Source: Cymbidium sinense (taxonomy: Eukaryota; Streptophyta; Magnoliopsida; Asparagales; Orchidaceae). From it: 64,000 nt of DNA. Made by a program: the position numbers and the translations under genes. Under the pieces are notes generated by a model, which saw only the letters and a list, made by a program, of their open reading frames with translations, was not told where the DNA came from and searched no databases. Shown here piece by piece: positions 59,601 to 64,000 of the stretch. The DNA is taken from positions 87,188,114-87,252,113 of the forward strand of contig CM038228.1 of NCBI GenBank assembly GCA_021442155.1, read 5' to 3'. Numbering within the stretch: position 1 is the stretch's first letter; every line of letters starts with the position of its first letter.

Positions 59601-61960
59601 TGTAAAAGTTGGTGTTAGTTGATTTATTTTTGTTTATGCAATTTATATGTGCAAGAATAGGTATCCTTCTTAAGTGATATTATAGGAATGAATAGGATAT
59701 AGAATTAGGCAATTGTTAGGTTCTTTTTAATTGAACCATACATTTTACCAAATCCTATTCAAAACTACACTAAAAGTGTAGAGAAGTAAAATCTACACTA
59801 AGCACACCCTTATATTTTACTCACATGCAAATTATAAGTAAGATATTAGTAACACACTTTCAGTTTTGATAATTGATTCTTATATTTTGAAAATAATTTG
59901 AATTTAATAGTGATAATAGCCACTCATATCCTTACTTTAGCCAACACATGCAATTTGACATAAAGTAAGCATTTTCATTTTAAATTTGATTTTTGAAAAG
60001 AATAGATGCATGAAACCATATGAAACACATATTTAGCATGTTGGGAAAGAACTAAAGCAATGAAAATATGTAAACACATTCACTTTAATTAAATCCTAAA
60101 GACAATCTTATGAAATAAGAAAGCTTAAAGTAAATCAAAGTTCATTTAATATGATTTTTGTTTGATCTTGAGTTTGATTTAATTTTAAAAATATGAATTG
60201 AGTTTGCTATTTCTAACCAATTCCCACATGTGTTAGACATTTTTGTCTAATTTTTAAATGATTAGATTGATTTTATATTTTGATTAGGTTAAGATAGGAA
60301 ATAAACATGTTAATTAACCCTTACCAACACCACCTTAGCATAGTTAACCAAATAATTATGAGCCAATGAGATGACATAAAAAATTACAAGGAATTTAAAT
60401 TTGCAATGTACCTAGGAAGAAAGGGGCCTAATGCAATTTGTCTCATGATTAATGATTAATTAAGCTAAGGGTTTTAACTTAGTAATTTCAAAACACCCTT
60501 CACACATTTGAGTTGAGTTTTGATTTCCTTAATTGCACTTAGGCTCTTGAACACCTAAGCATCTACCCAAAGTAGATTTATTAAGTTCTAGAAAGTTTTA
60601 TAATTTTAAGAAATTAATTAAGATGGTAATTAGTGAATTAACCCTTAATTAAGATTAGATTAAGGAAGAAAAGGGGGTTTAGGGAATAGCTTAGGGAAAA
60701 TTCTCCAAAATTATTCCTTAAACCTCCTATTTATTGGATTTGACCTGAATCAACTTCAATAAGGGATTAAAATACTAATCTAACACTTAATTATCCTTAA
60801 TTACATAAAGGGGTAATTAGGAAATGAATTAGAAATTCTCCCAATTAAGCCACCAATAAATCCCAAGAAAATTAGGGGAGTGTGTCATCCCAAAATATAC
60901 CCAAGAAGTTTGAGATTAATCAATGGATTAATTACGGAGTAATTAGCAAATTAATATTTCAATAAAAGCCAAAATCGAGAAAGATAATATTCAAAATCCA
61001 TTAAAACTAATTTTAGAATATTCTAGATTGAATTATATTTCAGTGGCAAGTAACCTCATATTTTATTGAATTTTCTTTAGAGAGATATAAATTTTTAAAG
61101 TTTAGAGGATTAATTAGAATTATTTAAATAGTAATTAATCCCTTAATATAATCGTTCCATAACGGCTGAGTTAGATGGGCTTTCCACGCATCACCCATTG
61201 AGTGATAACTTAAGTGTCATGTCATAACGCTGCATGGTGATGGAGCTACATTTAAATTTCTCGAGCAAGGATCAACGAGATTAAAGCGCCATTTCAAAGA
61301 GATTAAATCGATATGAGTGTGTGTTAATCAACCCATCAAAATGAGCGGATGGATGGCCAGAGATCATCCCAGTTCTTCCTTGAGGAATAATGGAGACCGT
61401 CCACTTTCAAAGGGAAGATCTAAGCTCCATCGAGCTCAGATTGGGATGAAACCTTGCACACACCATATAACCTTAATGACAATCACATCTAATGGTTGAA
61501 ATTTTATGCCATTAACATTTCTTTTACAAAGGACCAACACACATGGAGTTCAAGAAAAAATGTCTAACCTCATTGGAGGTGATCACCGGTGCTCGATTCC
61601 CTTGGAGGAGCTTTTAGTGAGATGAAGGGTGAAAGTTATATCTCCGAGAAGTTATTGCTCTATGGACCAACCTCCTAGTCTCAGCTTTGATGGAATTAGA
61701 CCTCCCCTTACCTTTGGAACTTGAGAGAGAGCTTAGGCATGCTCGACTTGTCCCTCTGGTGGAGTGTGCAAAGAGAATTTGGTGGAGTTTGAGTGTAGAA
61801 GAAGTTTGCCAATCAATGGAGGTCCCCTATTTTTTGCTTAAGGGCAAATCGAGAATGGCAATTTCAAATCCCTTCTAAAGAGCTTAGGATCAGTCAAGAA
61901 TTGTTCCTATGACTCTCTGACACTTAATCGTCAGTGAGAAAGTGAGAATTGAAGTGAATT

Positions 61961-61980
61961 AGGGGGAGTATATCTCCCCT
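61961..61980. repeat. Inverted repeat GGGGAG-TATAT-CTCCCC (LTR H)
   Basis: Equivalent of 28803-28825, with the outermost pairs lost in this copy. Confidence 0.85.
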
Positions 61981-62676
61981 TATGGCAATCGGATGGCTGA
62001 AGCTATGTTTTCCATTTTGATCCAATTATAAAGATTGAAAGGGCTGTTTGAGCTGTTAGAAGTTTGCACATGGTCAATTTGGGCTAGGGAGTGGAGTGGT
62101 AGCCTCCCATGTGCTTCGAAACAAGTGGAGGGAAGTTTTCTATATGGCCAATTTGAGCCATGTGCTCGATTTTGACCGTGAGCCAATTTGGGCTGACCCA
62201 AACCCATTGGAATGGGTGCACCACCCTCCATTGGGTTTACTTGACCTATTAGGAAGGTATCAAGTAGGTATGAAAAGGACTTGACCAAATTCCCCATGAA
62301 TTTGACCAAAATTTGTTCTATGGCCTAGGGGTAGAATGGTCATTCGACTGATTTTTGAATTTGAATATGTTGGGCATGTTGAGAAAATAGGCTTGTCCAT
62401 GTTTCATTGGATTTGGAGTTCATTTGAAATGGTTTGATTCATGTTGGCCCATTTAGGTCAAAGTGGGTCAACTTTGGTCAAGTTGACCAATTGGTCAAAT
62501 TGGGTCAAACCAATGGTTGGGCCAAGTTCATATGACCATTTGAAATGTTTTGGTGGTTTTGGTTTGATTCAATTTGGTTTAGTTTTGAGTTTGGCTCATA
62601 TGACTTCATTTAGGTGAAATGGGTCAAGTTGACCAATTTGACCCATTTGACTTATTTGAGCTAGGTCATGGGTAGG

Positions 62677-62681
62677 TTTAG
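62677..62681. repeat. Target site duplication TTTAG (left)
   Basis: Matches 63612-63616. The uninterrupted site in LTR D reads GGGTAGGTTTAGGTTTGGTTAG (about 29490-29511), with a single TTTAG, confirming the insertion point. Confidence 0.9.
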
Positions 62682-63611
62682 TGATATGATCCCAAAATCC
62701 TCAAAGTACCAAATTATCACATACAACAATAATTACAGATAGAACAATAAAAAAGCTTCCAAAGACTGACAAGAGAAACTACATCAAACAAATTACAACT
62801 TTCCAAGAATGATGCTGGAGAAATTGCTCAACATAAATAAAGGGAACAACTTATTCAACCCATAACAGAAATAACGGCCAGAAAGAACAGAAGAAGAGAA
62901 GAATGATAGCAGGAAATCAAGAAACATAACTGATTACACGACAGAGGCAAGATCTATACAAATTCAAATAAGTAGAGGACATCTAATGAACATTCTAGAA
63001 GAACAAGCCAAAAACTATAAATGAGATGAGAAAATCAAACAAGGGATGAAAAATTTATCTCAGGAACTCCTTCCTCTCTGCCTATTTCTTCTTCTTCTTC
63101 TTTCGCCTGAGCTTCCTCCTTCCTCTCAGAACCATTCAATGGAAATGGAAACCTCCATCAATCCAGAAGAGACCAGATTTCCTTGATTTCTTCCTCCTGA
63201 GCCTTCACAAACCCTACCACAATACCAAAATGAATCTTAATGAGTCTTCCACCAAACGCTCATCGGAAGATTCATCAAACTAGAATTAAATCAATCGACG
63301 CTACTCCCTTTAGACTATCCACCTTCTATATCAAGTATATCAAGCATAGAACATGTAATCCACTAATGACATTGATCAAGAATCGTAAGATAATAACACA
63401 TCCAAGGGTTATTAGATAAACCAATCCATAGGGTTCAAGCTGAGAGAAATGCCATCCAAGTGATCCCATCCAATGGTCAAAGGCTGATCCAACGGATGAA
63501 GCACCATAACTCTTCATGTAATTTAGTTTAGACCACCAATCGCTGGTTAACTGAAAGCCAAGTGAAAGTCCAATGGACATCAACCCAATTTGACGTATTC
63601 AGAGCATATCA
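62682..63611. mobile_element. 930-bp solo LTR, probably Ty1/copia
   Basis: Begins TGATATGATC and ends GAGCATATCA. The termini are TG..CA and form an inverted repeat matching at 9 of 10 bases. Flanks are a perfect 5-bp duplication TTTAG, and LTR D shows the empty site. Size, termini and duplication length fit an LTR left by recombination between the LTRs of an element; assignment to Ty1/copia is from size and the TGATATGATC terminus only. GC content and sequence differ from the host LTR. It includes a CTTCTTCTTCTTC tract near 63088. Orientation is not certain, and no coding content is recognised. Confidence 0.85.
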
Positions 63612-63616
63612 TTTAG
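63612..63616. repeat. Target site duplication TTTAG (right)
   Basis: Partner of 62677-62681; LTR H sequence resumes directly after it (ACTGGTTAGTCATATG, compare 29502-29520). Confidence 0.9.
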
Positions 63617-64000
63617 ACTGGTTAGTCATATGAAGTGGATTGATATATTTGTTTCCAATCAATTTTGGTTAAGTTTGAATTTGGTTCAACATGATCCTTT
63701 AGGTCAATTTAGGTTCAAAGTCAATTGGGCTAGGATTGCTAATAATTGAGGCTTTGGTCAAGTTTATCAAGTGATTTGGAATGAACTTGACCCATTGGTT
63801 TGAATCAATTTGACTTAGATCAATTTTTGACACATTTTGACTTTTTAGGTCAAATTGGGTCAACTTGGGTCAAGTGGCCAATTGGGCTAGGTTAGGCTCA
63901 AATGTTGACTTGGTCAAGTTCAAACATAGTTCATGAATGAACTTGGATCATTGGTTTCAATCAATTTGGCATATGGTAGATTTTGTCTATGTTAAGTTTC

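Larger units (their letters stand above)
56684..64000 (-). mobile_element. LTR H, minus strand, runs off the window
   Basis: On plus it begins TATGGT (LTR end ACCATA) at 56684 and has the hairpin-type tail (TATCCTTTTTGAAGAGAGGATA, about 56712-56733). It is collinear with LTR D up to the TTGAC/GGTCAA field at the window edge. It includes one unit of the second tandem block (about 59490-59550), the CpG block (61160-61190), an inverted repeat (61961-61980) and a 930-bp solo LTR insertion (62682-63611). Over long stretches it is more similar to LTR D than to the plus-strand LTRs, so D and H form one subfamily. Confidence 0.82.

Noticed and set aside
1..64000. Searched for intact host genes, tRNA or rRNA genes, CRISPR-like arrays, and bacterial-type operons.
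   Set aside because: No open frame exceeds 192 codons, none carries a host-gene domain, and regularly spaced repeats are all parts of LTRs, leaders or 3' UTRs of the retrotransposon family.

Overview
The window is a gene-free, AT-rich stretch of a seed-plant nuclear genome, made almost entirely of one family of very large Ty3/gypsy LTR retrotransposons. The coding remnants (capsid-type Gag, a degenerate zinc-knuckle region, aspartic protease, RT with YIDD, RNase H, integrase C-terminus) resemble the Tat/Ogre lineage. A primer binding site at 54453-54470 (TGGCGACTCCACTGGGGA) fits the tRNA-Arg primer used by that lineage. An RTE-clade LINE fragment and a solo LTR with 5-bp target duplications, probably Ty1/copia, also fit a plant. 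I found no intact host gene, tRNA, rRNA or CRISPR. The species cannot be named from the sequence.

I read the layout as nested insertions and rearrangements. (1) 1-14263, plus strand: element E1, with a leader tail, a frameshifted and stop-riddled gag-pol (about 273-7770), a repeat-rich 3' UTR (7771-9696) and a 3' LTR that has lost its first ~3.4 kb (9697-14263). (2) 14264-31864, minus strand: [3' UTR-LTR] units that include a full-length LTR (23524-31472), a ~3.04-kb tandem duplication (19555-22596 and 22597-25638) and a truncated LTR (14264-19118). (3) 31865-47053, plus strand: a gag fragment fused to a 5'-truncated LTR. That LTR is interrupted by a minus-strand RTE LINE piece (33036-33505) and by a complete solo LTR (38543-46828). 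(4) 47054-55702, plus strand: a complete 5' LTR, the primer binding site and a leader holding an array of hairpin units. (5) 55703-64000, minus strand: an LTR tail followed by another LTR that runs off the window and carries a 930-bp solo LTR (62682-63611).

The LTRs begin TGTTGACC, end ACACCA(C/T)A and measure 7.4-8.3 kb, at or above the top of the LTR sizes I know. Each is modular. In order they hold a ~170-180-bp tandem array of variable copy number, a ~1-kb field of TTGAC/GGTCAA motifs, a GC-richer block with conserved palindromes, a CpG-rich inverted repeat, a TTAATTAA-rich block, a second tandem block and a conserved tail. The most interesting signal is the leader array at 54916-55652. 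There about nine AT-rich hairpins recur every 70-130 bases, and several carry paired changes that keep the stem, as if the structure itself were maintained.

Nothing here looks able to transpose on its own. The protease has lost its catalytic aspartate, the integrase core is deleted, and stops and frameshifts are frequent. Boundaries are given to the base where a terminus or target duplication is visible; other junctions are accurate to roughly 10-50 bases.
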